64,000 bases of DNA, from the NCBI GenBank assembly GCA_017307355.1, contig JAFKFG010000011.1, positions 1 to 64,000 of the forward strand, written 5' to 3'. The stretch comes from Alphaproteobacteria bacterium. Its GTDB lineage: Bacteria > Pseudomonadota > Alphaproteobacteria > Micropepsales > Micropepsaceae. This document shows, piece after piece, positions 52,443-61,813 of this stretch. The position numbers and the translations under genes are program-made. Positions within the stretch are counted from its first letter, which is position 1. Each line of letters begins with the position of its first letter. The notes under the pieces were generated by a model. It ran no database searches, was not told where the DNA came from, and was given only the letters and a program-made list of their open reading frames with translations.

Positions 52443-53313
52443 ATGCGTCTGGCCGCTCCAGGCCGATCTGGGCGAAGGGCCGTTCTGGTCTGCCGCGGAA
52501 AAGTCCGTATGGTTCGTCGATATTGTCGAACGGCGGATTCACCGTTTCGAACCCGATACAGGCCGCCATCAAAGCTGGACCGCGCCCGCCAAGGTGAGCT
52601 TCGTTCTTCCCGAAGCGCGGGGAAGTTTTCTGGTCGGCCTGCCCGGCGCCGTGGCGCGATTTCATGCTGGGACCGGCGCATTCGAAATCCTGGCGCGCGT
52701 GGAAGGTGATTATCCGCAGAATCGTCTCAACGACGCCGGCATCGATCGACGCGGCCGGCTGTGGTTCGGCAGCATGGATGAAGACAGCCGGCGGAAAAGC
52801 GCCGCCATCTATCGCTGGGGCGCGGAGCCGGCCCCGGTCCTGGTGGATGCCGGCTATTGCATCTCCAACGGTCCGGCCTTCAGTCCGGATGGCCGGGCGT
52901 TCTACGCCACCGATACGTTGGACTATGTGCTGTATCGTTTCGCGGTCGGCGAGGATGGCGCGTTGGGGCATAAAACCCCGCTCATTCGCTTCAAGCCGGA
53001 GGACGGTTTTCCCGACGGCACCACGGTGGACGCGGAAGGCTGTCTGTGGGTGGCATTCTGGGGCGGATGGTGCGTCCGGCGCTTCTCGCCGGATGGCCGA
53101 CAGGTCGCGGAAGTGAAACTGCCCTGTGCCCATGTCACGAAATTGGCCTTTGGCGGCGACGCGCTGAGGACAGCCTATGTGACCACGGCCAGACATGGCC
53201 TTGGACCGCAAGATCTTGCCGGGCAACCCCTGGCGGGCGGGCTTTTCGCATTCGCGGTGGATGTGCCCGGTCTTCCGCAGCCGATGGCGGACGGCGTCGG
53301 AGCGGAGCAGTAA
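52429..53313 (+). CDS. SMP-30/gluconolactonase-family sugar lactonase
   Basis: The 294-residue six-bladed beta-propeller opens the lactone produced by the sugar dehydrogenase. Family features are ADLGEGPFWSAAEKSVWFVD with the metal-binding glutamate in LGEGP, RLNDAGIDRRGRLWFGSMD, SNGPAFSPDGR and FPDGTTVDAEGCLWVA. The ATG at 52429 overlaps the aldolase end by 14 bases and has GTGGAGG upstream. Galactono-1,4-lactone is the probable substrate by context. Confidence 0.9.
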   Translation: MASVECVWPLQADLGEGPFWSAAEKSVWFVDIVERRIHRFEPDTGRHQSWTAPAKVSFVLPEARGSFLVGLPGAVARFHAGTGAFEILARVEGDYPQNRLNDAGIDRRGRLWFGSMDEDSRRKSAAIYRWGAEPAPVLVDAGYCISNGPAFSPDGRAFYATDTLDYVLYRFAVGEDGALGHKTPLIRFKPEDGFPDGTTVDAEGCLWVAFWGGWCVRRFSPDGRQVAEVKLPCAHVTKLAFGGDALRTAYVTTARHGLGPQDLAGQPLAGGLFAFAVDVPGLPQPMADGVGAEQ

Positions 53314-53374
53314 GGTTGAAGAACATCAGGAGAGTCAGACGCGCAATGGCGCAGTAATTCCGGGGACCTGATCC

Positions 53375-54844
53375 ATGCATAGCGTTTCTATTGCCCAACC
53401 TGCCGAAGCCTCCGACGCCGATATCCGGCTGGGGTATGTCTGGCTCATCGCATTCGTTGCCGCCTTTGGCGGCTTTTTGTTCGGCTATGACTGGGTGGTG
53501 ATCGGCGGCGCCAAGCCATTCTATGAAGCGTATTTCCATTTGCGCAGCCCGCAGGCCATCGCCTGGGCCAACAGCTCTGCCCTGGTGGGGTGCTTTCTCG
53601 GGTCTTTGATCGCGGGACGCATCAGCGACCGCTATGGCCGCCGCGCTGCTCTTGCCGTGGCGGCGATCGTGTTCGCCGGCTCCTCCATCCTGACCGGCTG
53701 GTCCTTCAGTTTCAGTGCCTTCATCGCCTGGCGTATTCTGGGCGGCGTGGCGATCGGATTGGCGTCCAACATCTCGCCGACTTATATCGCGGAAGTCAGC
53801 CCGGCCGGCTGGCGGGGGCGCCTGGTAAGCCTCAACCAGCTGGCCCTGGTGATCGGAATCCTGCTGGCCCAGATCGCGAACTGGCGCATCGCCCAGCCGG
53901 TGCCGCCGCAGGCGACCCAAGCCATCATTGCCGCTTCGTGGAATGGCCAGTTGGGCTGGCGCTGGATGTTCAGCGCTGTCGCGATCCCCGCTTTCATCTT
54001 GCTGATCTGCGTTCCCTTGATTCCGGAAAGTCCCCGTTGGTTGATGACGCGCGGACGCAAGGAGGACGCCAAAGCGGTTCTATCGCGCATCGGCGGGCCC
54101 AGCTATGGCGAGCGGGAAGCGGAAGCCATTGGCGCGTCGCTCAAGGGGACGGCGGGGGAGGGGTGGCGCGGCTTGCTCTCGCCGGAAATCCGCGGGCTTC
54201 TGCTGATCGGCTTTCTGTTGGCAATTCTCCAGCAGTTCAGCGGCATCAACATCATCTTCAACTATGCGGAGGAGGTGTATCGCAACGCCGGCTATGGCGT
54301 CAGCGACATCCTGTTCAACATCGTCATCACCGGGACGATCAATCTGATCTTCACGTTGGTCGCGATGGGCCTGGTCGATCGGGTGGGGCGGCGCGGGTTG
54401 ATGATTTTCGGCTGTTTCGGCATCGGATTGTCCCATGCCGCCGCCAGCTACGCCTATCACCTGGGCGCCGGCGGCATCGGCATCCTGGCGCTGACGCTCA
54501 GCGCCATCGGATGCTATGCCATGTCCCTGGCGCCCGTGACCTGGGTGTTGATTTCGGAAATATTTCCCAATCGGGTCCGCGCCTCCGCCGTCTCCGCATC
54601 GGTGGCCGTGCTTTGGATCGCGTCCTTTGTCCTGACCTACACATTTCCGTTCCTCAATGCGGCGCTGGGAACGGCGGGAACATTCCTCATCTATGGCGGC
54701 ATCTGCCTGGCGGGCGGGGTGTTCGTGATCGCCAAAGTGCCGGAGACGCGGGGCCGGTCGCTCGAAAATATGGCGGTGGCACCATCCGCGAGCGCCGCAT
54801 CTCAGCAGGCACGCGACCTTTCTTCCGAAAGCGCATCGTCATGA
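53375..54844 (+). CDS. MFS sugar:proton symporter
   Basis: This 489-residue sugar porter has twelve membrane helices. Signatures are AFGGFLFGYDWVVIGGAKPF, GRISDRYGRRAAL, AEVSPAGWRGRLVSLNQLAL, PESPRWLM, QQFSGINIIFNYAEEV and, at the end, VPETRGRSLE. It is a close fit to the XylE/GalP/GLUT group and probably imports galactose released by the adjacent alpha-galactosidase. The stop overlaps the alpha-galactosidase start (ATGA), so the two genes are coupled. Confidence 0.93.
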   Translation: MHSVSIAQPAEASDADIRLGYVWLIAFVAAFGGFLFGYDWVVIGGAKPFYEAYFHLRSPQAIAWANSSALVGCFLGSLIAGRISDRYGRRAALAVAAIVFAGSSILTGWSFSFSAFIAWRILGGVAIGLASNISPTYIAEVSPAGWRGRLVSLNQLALVIGILLAQIANWRIAQPVPPQATQAIIAASWNGQLGWRWMFSAVAIPAFILLICVPLIPESPRWLMTRGRKEDAKAVLSRIGGPSYGEREAEAIGASLKGTAGEGWRGLLSPEIRGLLLIGFLLAILQQFSGINIIFNYAEEVYRNAGYGVSDILFNIVITGTINLIFTLVAMGLVDRVGRRGLMIFGCFGIGLSHAAASYAYHLGAGGIGILALTLSAIGCYAMSLAPVTWVLISEIFPNRVRASAVSASVAVLWIASFVLTYTFPFLNAALGTAGTFLIYGGICLAGGVFVIAKVPETRGRSLENMAVAPSASAASQQARDLSSESASS

Positions 54845-57045
54845 ATTCATTCGCGGCTCTTCGCTCCCTTCTCTATGCGGCCGGCCTGGTCACCTTTCCC
54901 GCGCTGGCGCATGCGGATGCGCATTTCGATCCGGCCACGCGCATGTTCCGGCTGGACGGCGGGCAGGTCACCTATGCGTTTGGCGTCAATGGCAACGGCG
55001 CGTTGCAGTCGGTCTATTGGGGCGCCAGGTTGGCTCCATCGGACACGCTGAAGGCCGAAGCGCCCCGCGATCTTTCGGGCATGGACCCGGCCAACTCGAT
55101 CACGCCCCAGGAATATCCGGGCTGGGGTGGGCCCATGTATACCGAGCCCGCGCTCAAGCTCGCCTATCCCGATGGCGTGCGGGACGTGGTGCTGACCTTC
55201 CGGTCCGGCCATGCCGAAGGCAACAACGTCACGGTGGAAATGAGCGACATTCGCCGGGCGCTGCGTGTCACCTTGCGTTACACCATCGATCCGGCGACCG
55301 GGATCGTGGGTCGCGCGGCCGTCATTCGAAACGATACAGCGACCGCGGTGCGGATCGACCAGGCGTCGTCTGCGGCCTGGTCGCTTCCCACGGCGAGCGA
55401 TTATCGCCTCCATTATCTGACGGGACGCTGGGCCGCGGAATGGTCGCTGCAGAAGCGTGCCATCATCGAGGGCAGCACCGTCATCGAAAGCCGTCGCGGC
55501 TCGACCGGCATGCAGGCCAATCCCTGGTTCGCGATCGATCGCGCCGGGCTTTCGGCAGAAGAGAGCGGGCCGGTCTGGTTCGGCGCTCTGGCCTGGAGCG
55601 GTTCCTGGCGCATCAGCGTGGATCGCAATCCCCTCGGTGACGTGCGGGTGGTGGGCGGATTCAACCCCTTCGATTTCGCCTATACGCTGAAGCCCGGCGC
55701 ATCCCTGGAAACGCCGGTCTTTTACGGCGGCTATTCGGGCAACGGCATGGGCGGCGCGTCTCGCCTTCTCCACCGTTTCGAGATGGCCAGCATAATGCCG
55801 CAGCGGCCTGCGCCCCGGCTCCGGCCCATTCTCTACAACAGCTGGGAGGCCACCGAATTCGCCGTCGATGAGAAGGGGCAGATGGCCCTGGCCGAAAAAG
55901 CGGCCCGCATCGGGGTGGAACGCTTTGTGATGGACGATGGCTGGTTCGGAGCCCGCAACAATGATCATGCCGGATTGGGAGATTGGACCGTCAATCCCGC
56001 GAAATTCCCCAACGGGCTGAAGCCGCTGATCGACAAGGTGCATGGGCTGGGGATGGAATTCGGCCTGTGGGTGGAGCCGGAAATGGTCAATCCGGACAGC
56101 AACCTTTACCGCGCCCATCCCGACTGGGTGATGAACTTTCCGGGCCGGCCCCGTTCGGAAGGCCGCAACCAGCTGGTGTTGAACCTGGCGCGGCGCGATG
56201 TGCGCGATTATATCCTCAAATCGCTCGACGATTTGCTGAGCAAGAACGACATCCAGTTCCTGAAATGGGATTACAATCGCAACTGGTCCGAGCCCGGATG
56301 GCCGGAAGTAGATCCCCAAAGCCAGCCCGAAATTTATGTGACCTATATTCGCAATCTCTATGGGATCATGGCCGAGCTGCGCCGGCGTCATCCCAAGCTG
56401 GAGATCGAAGACTGTGCCGGCGGTGCGGGCCGGGTCGATCTGGGGATCATGGGCCTCACCGACCAGGTCTGGGCGTCGGACAATACCGATCCCTTCGACC
56501 GCCTGAGCATCCAGGATGGCTTCACCCACGCCTATGCGCCCGGCGTGATGATGGATTGGGTCACGGATTCGCCCAACTGGGTGAACAACCGGGTCACCTC
56601 GCTCGATTATCGCTTCCTCTCGGCGATGCAAGGCGCTTTGGGCATCGGCGCCAATCTCAACAAATGGAGCGAGAGCGAGTTCGCGGGCGCGGCCCGGATG
56701 GTGGCTGCCTATAAGCGCATCCGCCCGACGGTGCAGCAAGGCGATCTTTACCGCCTGATCCGGCCGGACGACGCGTCCGGCAGGGCCGCAACCTTTTATG
56801 TTTCGCCGGACAAGCGGCAGGCGGTTCTGTTCGCGTTTCTGCATTCCAGCACCAAGCTGGACCGGCAATCCGCCATTCAAGTCATCGGGCTGGATGCGCA
56901 AAGGCAATATCGGGTGACATCGATCGGCGGGGGAAGCGATGCGGCGGGCGAGACCCGGAGTGGGGCATACTGGATGGGGCATGGCGTGGATGCGTCCATG
57001 ACCGGAGACTTCCAGGCCAAAGGGCTGATATTCGAGGCGCAGTAA
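54841..57045 (+). CDS. Secreted GH36 alpha-galactosidase
   Basis: The 734-residue precursor has a signal peptide (residues 1 to about 25, ending ALAHA), so the enzyme acts in the periplasm or outside. The GH36 barrel contains ILYNSWEATEF, FVMDDGWFGARN and LWVEPEMVNPDS. The nucleophile is at about D477 in FLKWDYNRNW and the acid/base at about D547 in WASDNTDPFDR. It releases galactose from alpha-galactosides such as raffinose or melibiose. It is coupled to the sugar porter gene, so release and uptake are made together. Confidence 0.94.
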   Translation: MNSFAALRSLLYAAGLVTFPALAHADAHFDPATRMFRLDGGQVTYAFGVNGNGALQSVYWGARLAPSDTLKAEAPRDLSGMDPANSITPQEYPGWGGPMYTEPALKLAYPDGVRDVVLTFRSGHAEGNNVTVEMSDIRRALRVTLRYTIDPATGIVGRAAVIRNDTATAVRIDQASSAAWSLPTASDYRLHYLTGRWAAEWSLQKRAIIEGSTVIESRRGSTGMQANPWFAIDRAGLSAEESGPVWFGALAWSGSWRISVDRNPLGDVRVVGGFNPFDFAYTLKPGASLETPVFYGGYSGNGMGGASRLLHRFEMASIMPQRPAPRLRPILYNSWEATEFAVDEKGQMALAEKAARIGVERFVMDDGWFGARNNDHAGLGDWTVNPAKFPNGLKPLIDKVHGLGMEFGLWVEPEMVNPDSNLYRAHPDWVMNFPGRPRSEGRNQLVLNLARRDVRDYILKSLDDLLSKNDIQFLKWDYNRNWSEPGWPEVDPQSQPEIYVTYIRNLYGIMAELRRRHPKLEIEDCAGGAGRVDLGIMGLTDQVWASDNTDPFDRLSIQDGFTHAYAPGVMMDWVTDSPNWVNNRVTSLDYRFLSAMQGALGIGANLNKWSESEFAGAARMVAAYKRIRPTVQQGDLYRLIRPDDASGRAATFYVSPDKRQAVLFAFLHSSTKLDRQSAIQVIGLDAQRQYRVTSIGGGSDAAGETRSGAYWMGHGVDASMTGDFQAKGLIFEAQ

Positions 57046-57064
57046 TTCGAAGGGGACGATTATC

Positions 57065-57859
57065 GTGGCGGACTATATCGCGCGGCGGATCGCGGAAGCG
57101 ATTGCCATCGACGGCAATATCGAAAAGCCGATCTGGAAGAATGCCGCCTGGAGCCGGCGCTTTGTCGACATGACGACGGGCGCCCCCGGCCTGTATGAAA
57201 CCCGGACCGCCATTCTATGGTCGGACGACCATCTCTATATCGCTTTCCGGGCCGAAGAGCCTTTTGTGGAGGCTCGCCTGACCGAGCGCGACAGTTTGAT
57301 TTTTCTGGAGAATGACCTGGAAGTCTTCATCGATGGCGGCGATTGCTATTACGAGCTGGAAGTCAACGCCGCCAATACGGTCTATGAAGTGTTTTTCGTC
57401 TGGCGGGACGCTTATCGCAAAGGCGGCAAGTTCGACCTGCCGCAACTGGATGTTCACGACCCCAGGACTTACACATTCGGCGGCAATTATGACCGGTCCG
57501 GTGCCACATTCTGGCGCGGCACGCATCCGCGCGGCACACGCTGGGCGTTTACGGGCTTCGACCTTCCCGGCCTGAAAACTGCCGTGCGGGTCGATGGCAC
57601 GCTCAACGACAATAGCGACATCGATAAGGGGTGGAGCCTTGAGATCGCCATCCCCTGGAAAAGCCTGGCGCTGCTGGCGGCAGGCCGATCCTTGCCGCCC
57701 GCGTCCGGCGATGTCTGGAAAATGTTCCTGGGCCGCTTTCAGAAGTTGACAGTGGCGGGAAAGGAAATCGAACCGCATCCCGCCATGGCCTTGAACAGCC
57801 ATGGCGTCGACGACACCCATCAGCCGGATTCCTGGAGCAAGGTGCGCTTCGAAAATTAG
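57065..57859 (+). CDS. CBM9-like carbohydrate-binding protein
   Basis: This 264-residue protein resembles the family 9 carbohydrate-binding fold seen in xylanases: ETRTAILWSDDHLYIAFRAE, then ENDLEVFIDGGDCYYELEVN, and SLEIAIPWKSL. There is no signal peptide, so it may be cytosolic or use another route, which is unusual for a glycan-binding module. It starts with GTG 57065 after AAGGGGA. The gene follows the alpha-galactosidase by 19 bases and probably belongs to the same transcript. Confidence 0.75.
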   Translation: MADYIARRIAEAIAIDGNIEKPIWKNAAWSRRFVDMTTGAPGLYETRTAILWSDDHLYIAFRAEEPFVEARLTERDSLIFLENDLEVFIDGGDCYYELEVNAANTVYEVFFVWRDAYRKGGKFDLPQLDVHDPRTYTFGGNYDRSGATFWRGTHPRGTRWAFTGFDLPGLKTAVRVDGTLNDNSDIDKGWSLEIAIPWKSLALLAAGRSLPPASGDVWKMFLGRFQKLTVAGKEIEPHPAMALNSHGVDDTHQPDSWSKVRFEN

Positions 57860-57868
57860 CCACCCGCC

Positions 57869-57900
57869 CGGATTGCGGGACGCTTTGCTTCCGCAATCCG
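57869..57900. terminator. Bidirectional hairpin between convergent genes
   Basis: CGGATTGCGG pairs with CCGCAATCCG over ten bases with a 12-base loop. It lies between the CBM9-like stop (57859) and the minus-strand aminotransferase stop (57908), where a shared terminator would be expected. There is no T-run on either side. Confidence 0.6.
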
Positions 57901-57907
57901 CCGGCCG

Positions 57908-59077
57908 CTAAGCCGACACCACCTTTTTGAACGCGGCGAAGAAGCCTTCCATGTCGGACCTGGAGCCGATGGTGATGCGCGACACGGTCGGCCAAGCGGG
58001 GAAGGTGCGCGAAATCTCCACATTCTGGGCGCGGAAGGCGGTCTGCATCTCGTGCGCCGTCTTGGTCTTCCAATCCACCATCAGCATGTTGGTCTCGGTG
58101 GGCAGGATCAGGCGGAGATTCTGCTTCTTGAGAAAATCCTCCGTCATGCCCCTGACGTCGTTCAGTTGCTTGCGGCGCTCGGCGATCAGGCTCGCCTGCG
58201 TGAGGCTGGCGGTGGCGCAGGCGATGGACGGGATCGGCAGGTCGGTGTTGAGGGCGCCATCGTCATGCATGTTGAGTTTCACCAGCAGATCGGGGCGGCC
58301 CATGGCAAAGCCCACCCGCATGCCGGCCATGCCGAATATCTTGGAGAAGGTGCGCAGGATCACCACATCCTTGCCCTGCCGCACCAGATGGGTGGCGGTG
58401 TTGTTGGGATAGGCCGCCGTGAAGTGAATATAGGCTTCATCGACGACGACAACGGCGCCTTTGGGCTTGTTGTTCACCAGCCATTCGATATCGGCCATTG
58501 GCGTCAGGGTGCCGGTCGGGTTGTTGGGTGAGCAGACATAATAAAGGCCGGCTTTGGGATTGGCGGCCAGCATCGCCTTCACGTCGTGGCGGTAATCGGG
58601 GGTGAGGGGAACGGCCTTGATCGGCGCGCCGATATATTTGGCGGCTGTCCCGGGCGTTTCGTAAGTGGGATCGGCGGTGACCAGGCCCTTGGTCGGCGAG
58701 CAGAAGGCCACCACGGAACGGGCCAGGGCCTCATTCGATCCCGGCCATGGCACGATATGGTCCTGCGGAATCTTTTCCATCGCCGAAATAGCATTGATCA
58801 GCTTGCCCCGCTCTTCATGCGGCGAATAGCGATTGCATTCCGCGATGATGGCCGCCGCCGCCTGGGCGCCCGGCGCCATCGGCCCGGTCCAGCATTCATT
58901 GAGCGAGATCCGGATCAGGCCGCGCGCCGGCGCGCCGGCCGCACGCGCGATTTCCGGGTTCATTGCCAAAGCCGTGGCGCCGCTGCCCACCAGCATCGCG
59001 GCCTTCAGCATATGCCGGCGCGAATAGCCGCGGCTCATAAGATCGTCTTTGCTTTCGGTGGTCAGTGTCCCGAACAT
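57908..59077 (-). CDS. Tat-type exported PLP aminotransferase (HisC-like)
   Basis: The 389-residue protein is a fold-type I aminotransferase related to histidinol-phosphate aminotransferase. The PLP lysine is at about K246 in RTFSKIFGMAGMRVG, with CSPNNPTGT and VVVDEAY upstream. Its N-terminus has SRGYSRRHMLKAAMLVGSG, a twin-arginine signal, followed by an AAA-rich cleavage region. Thus it would be exported folded with its cofactor. The family is known in alphaproteobacteria but its substrate is not. It is divergent from the ABC transporter genes across 205 bases. Confidence 0.88.
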   Translation of the reverse strand: MFGTLTTESKDDLMSRGYSRRHMLKAAMLVGSGATALAMNPEIARAAGAPARGLIRISLNECWTGPMAPGAQAAAAIIAECNRYSPHEERGKLINAISAMEKIPQDHIVPWPGSNEALARSVVAFCSPTKGLVTADPTYETPGTAAKYIGAPIKAVPLTPDYRHDVKAMLAANPKAGLYYVCSPNNPTGTLTPMADIEWLVNNKPKGAVVVVDEAYIHFTAAYPNNTATHLVRQGKDVVILRTFSKIFGMAGMRVGFAMGRPDLLVKLNMHDDGALNTDLPIPSIACATASLTQASLIAERRKQLNDVRGMTEDFLKKQNLRLILPTETNMLMVDWKTKTAHEMQTAFRAQNVEISRTFPAWPTVSRITIGSRSDMEGFFAAFKKVVSA

Positions 59078-59282
59078 GTCTATTCCCCCTCCGGTTCAGG
59101 AGGCCAGCATAGTCCAGAGTCGGGCACCTCTCCCATTAAATCCACGCCGCGCCGGCCAAATCCCTGCCCTGGCGGTCATTTTTGGTGGCGACAAGGGGCC
59201 TTGGGCATGCAAAAGTTTCCGGCGATGCCGTTCAAACAGAGCCGCGCCGACGCGGCCGATGGGCGGAATTTCGGGGATAGTG

Positions 59283-60170
59283 ATGCAGGATCTTGCCGGG
59301 ATTGACGTCCAGCGTCTTCGGATTTCACGGCCGATACCTTATCGGCAGGTCGCCGCCTCGGCCCTTCTCTTGGCCTTCCTGGCCTTCGTCGCGCATGCCT
59401 TCTGGGTGGGCGCGATCGAATGGCATTATGTCTCGGACTATCTGTTTTCCGCGCCCATTCTGAAAGGCGTGCGGGGCACCATCGTGATGACCGTCTGCGC
59501 CATGGTCATCGGCATCGTTCTGGGAACCGCGGTGGCGATGATGCGCATGTCCGCCAACCCCGCGCTGCGCTGGGCCGCGACCGGCTATATCTGGCTGTTC
59601 CGGGGCATCCCAGCGTTGCTGCAATTGCTGCTCTGGTTCAATCTGGCGCTGATATTTCCCACCATCAGCCTGTTCGGCTTCTTTCCCGTCAATACCGTCG
59701 ATGTGATGACGCCGTTCGTGGCCGCCTTGCTGGGGCTCGGCATTCAGCAGGGCGCCTACACCGCCGAAGTGGTGCGAAGCGGCATTCTGTCCGTCGATCG
59801 CGGGCAGATGGAGGCCGCGCAATCCATCGGCATGACCAGGCTCCGCGCCATGCTCACCATCGTGTTGCCCCAGGCGATGCGGGTGATCGTGCCGCCCATC
59901 GGCAACGAGACGATCGGCATGGTCAAGCTGACGTCTCTCGCCAGTGTCATTCAATATTCGGAAGTCCTGCGCACGGTGGGGGATGTCTATTACGCCAATT
60001 CGCGGGTGATCGAGCTGCTGATCGTGGCCGGCATCTGGTACATGGTGATCGTCACCGTCCTCAGCATCGGCCAAAGCTATATCGAGAAATATTTCTCGAA
60101 AGGATGGGGCCGCGCCGCGGATGTGCCCAAGGCGCTGTCTGACGGCCCCGCCGCCATGGGAGCGGCGTGA
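59283..60170 (+). CDS. Polar amino acid ABC transporter permease (HisM-like)
   Basis: The 295-residue inner-membrane protein has about five helices. [16 protein letters not shown] and the EAA loop [22 protein letters not shown], followed by [18 protein letters not shown], are the hallmarks of the HisM/GlnP family. A single permease gene would form a homodimer. It leads an operon with the ATPase and binding protein. ATG 59283 is preceded by GGGGAT. An amino acid or similar zwitterion is the likely cargo. Confidence 0.92.
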   Translation: MQDLAGIDVQRLRISRPIPYRQVAASALLLAFLAFVAHAFWVGAIEWHYVSDYLFSAPILKGVRGTIVMTVCAMVIGIVLGTAVAMMRMSANPALRWAATGYIWLFRGIPALLQLLLWFNLALIFPTISLFGFFPVNTVDVMTPFVAALLGLGIQQGAYTAEVVRSGILSVDRGQMEAAQSIGMTRLRAMLTIVLPQAMRVIVPPIGNETIGMVKLTSLASVIQYSEVLRTVGDVYYANSRVIELLIVAGIWYMVIVTVLSIGQSYIEKYFSKGWGRAADVPKALSDGPAAMGAA

Positions 60171-60931
60171 TGTCGCCCATTCTGCAGGCCGTTCATGTCC
60201 AGAAATATTACGGTGCCTTCCAGGCGCTGAAAGACGTCAGCCTCTCCGTCGATCGCGGCGAAGTGGTCTGCATCATCGGGCCGTCGGGCTCCGGCAAAAG
60301 CACATTGTTGCGATGTGCCTCGCAACTGGAAAGCATCGATGGCGGCGTCATCGCCGTGGATGGCGAGATTGCGGGGTTCCGGCGAAGCGGCGATACGCTT
60401 GTCCCGCTCAGCGACGGGCAGACCGCCCGGCAGCGCCAGAATGTCGGCATGGTCTTTCAGCGTTTCAATCTCTTTCCGCACCGCTCGGTCCTGGAAAATC
60501 TGCTGGAAGGGCCGGTGCGGGTTCAGAAGCGCCCGGCCGAGGATTGCCGGCGCGAAGCCATGGCGCTCCTCGAACGGGTCGGCCTGACCGCGAAGGCCGC
60601 TTCCTATCCCAATGAATTGTCGGGCGGGCAGCAGCAGCGTGTTGCCATCGCCCGGGCGCTGGCCATGCGCCCCAAGATCATCCTGTTCGACGAGCCGACA
60701 TCCGCGCTCGATCCGGAACTGGTGGGTGAAGTCTTGAGCGTGATGAAGGAGTTGGCCAAGTCAGGCATGACCATGGTCGTGGTCACGCATGAGATCGCTT
60801 TTTGCCGCGAAGTCGCCGACCGCGTCGTCTTCATGGACGGTGGCGCCATCATTGCGACCGGCTCGCCGGAGGATATGATCGTGCGCCCGCAGAACCCGCG
60901 AGTCGCCAGTTTCATTTCGGCGGTCCTGTGA
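60167..60931 (+). CDS. Polar amino acid ABC transporter ATPase (GlnQ-like)
   Basis: The 254-residue ATPase has Walker [11 protein letters not shown]-loop [11 protein letters not shown], signature [15 protein letters not shown], Walker [15 protein letters not shown] and switch VVTHEI. The pattern matches GlnQ/HisP. A short insert around [19 protein letters not shown] is also present in HisP. GTG 60167 overlaps the permease stop (GTGA); ATG 60170 is the next in-frame codon. Confidence 0.94.
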   Translation: MMSPILQAVHVQKYYGAFQALKDVSLSVDRGEVVCIIGPSGSGKSTLLRCASQLESIDGGVIAVDGEIAGFRRSGDTLVPLSDGQTARQRQNVGMVFQRFNLFPHRSVLENLLEGPVRVQKRPAEDCRREAMALLERVGLTAKAASYPNELSGGQQQRVAIARALAMRPKIILFDEPTSALDPELVGEVLSVMKELAKSGMTMVVVTHEIAFCREVADRVVFMDGGAIIATGSPEDMIVRPQNPRVASFISAVL

Positions 60932-60957
60932 ACGGGCTGTCCAAGAGGTATCGAAGA

Positions 60958-61788
60958 ATGAGACATTCGATCTGGTTTGTGGTGCCGCTTCTGGGCCTTT
61001 TGGGCGCGGCCCCTGCTTCGGCCCAGGCGTCGCTCAATCTGGCGAGCCCCGGGCAGATCCGATTTCTGACCAATCCCATCTATCCGCCCATGGAATTCGT
61101 CGATCCCAAGACGGGCGCGCTGAGCGGTTTCGACATCGACCTGGGAAAAGCCATCGCCGCCAGGATGGGGTTGAAAGACAGCTGGTCGCAGGCCGCGTTC
61201 GCGCAGCTGCAAAGCAGCCTTCAGACACGGCGAGGCGACGTCATCCTCTCGGGGATGAGCGATAATGTGAAACGCCAGGCCAGCATGGATTTCATCGATT
61301 ACATCACCACCGGCCCGATCCTTTTCACCCTCAACAGCAAGGCGAAGCAGTTCAAGACGCCGGCCGATTTCTGCGGCAAGAAGGTTGCCGGCAGCCGCAG
61401 CACCAGTTTTTCGGTCGATGTGCCCAAATGGAGTGCCGACAATTGCGTCGCCAAGGGGCGGCCCGCGATCACCTATGAAGGCACGGAGGATTCCAACGCC
61501 GCCCGCCTGGGCATGAAGCAGGGCCGTTATGACGGGGTGGTGCAGGGGATCGAAACCATCGCCTATCAGATGCGGATCGAGCCCAACACCTACACCATGG
61601 TGGGCGATCCGCTTTTCAAGAATGACGTTTTCGGAATCGGCGTCAGCAAAAGCAATCCCCAATTGCGCGACGCCCTGGTCAAAGTCCTGAACGACCTGGT
61701 CAAGAGCGGCGAGTATGGCAAGCTGCTGGCCAAATGGGGCCTGACCAAGAACGCGATTCCGGCCATCACCGTCAACAGCGTCAAATAG
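60958..61788 (+). CDS. Periplasmic substrate-binding protein of the ABC transporter
   Basis: The 276-residue precursor has a signal peptide (residues about 1-22, ending ASAQ) and the SBP_bac_3 fold: FLTNPIYPPMEFVDPKTGAL, SGFDIDLGKAIAARMGL, the mid ILSGMSDNVKRQASMDFIDYI and a late LNDLVKSGEYGKLLAKWGL. This subclass binds polar amino acids or small ligands. ATG 60958 has GAGG about ten bases upstream; a GTG at 60928 overlaps the ATPase stop but is less likely because the signal peptide begins here. Confidence 0.9.
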   Translation: MRHSIWFVVPLLGLLGAAPASAQASLNLASPGQIRFLTNPIYPPMEFVDPKTGALSGFDIDLGKAIAARMGLKDSWSQAAFAQLQSSLQTRRGDVILSGMSDNVKRQASMDFIDYITTGPILFTLNSKAKQFKTPADFCGKKVAGSRSTSFSVDVPKWSADNCVAKGRPAITYEGTEDSNAARLGMKQGRYDGVVQGIETIAYQMRIEPNTYTMVGDPLFKNDVFGIGVSKSNPQLRDALVKVLNDLVKSGEYGKLLAKWGLTKNAIPAITVNSVK

Positions 61789-61813
61789 CAGGCGCGCGTT
61801 GCGGGATCAAAAG

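Noticed and set aside
54847..56982. 711-codon minus-strand frame opposite the alpha-galactosidase
   Set aside because: Antisense of GH36 with its catalytic motifs on the plus strand.
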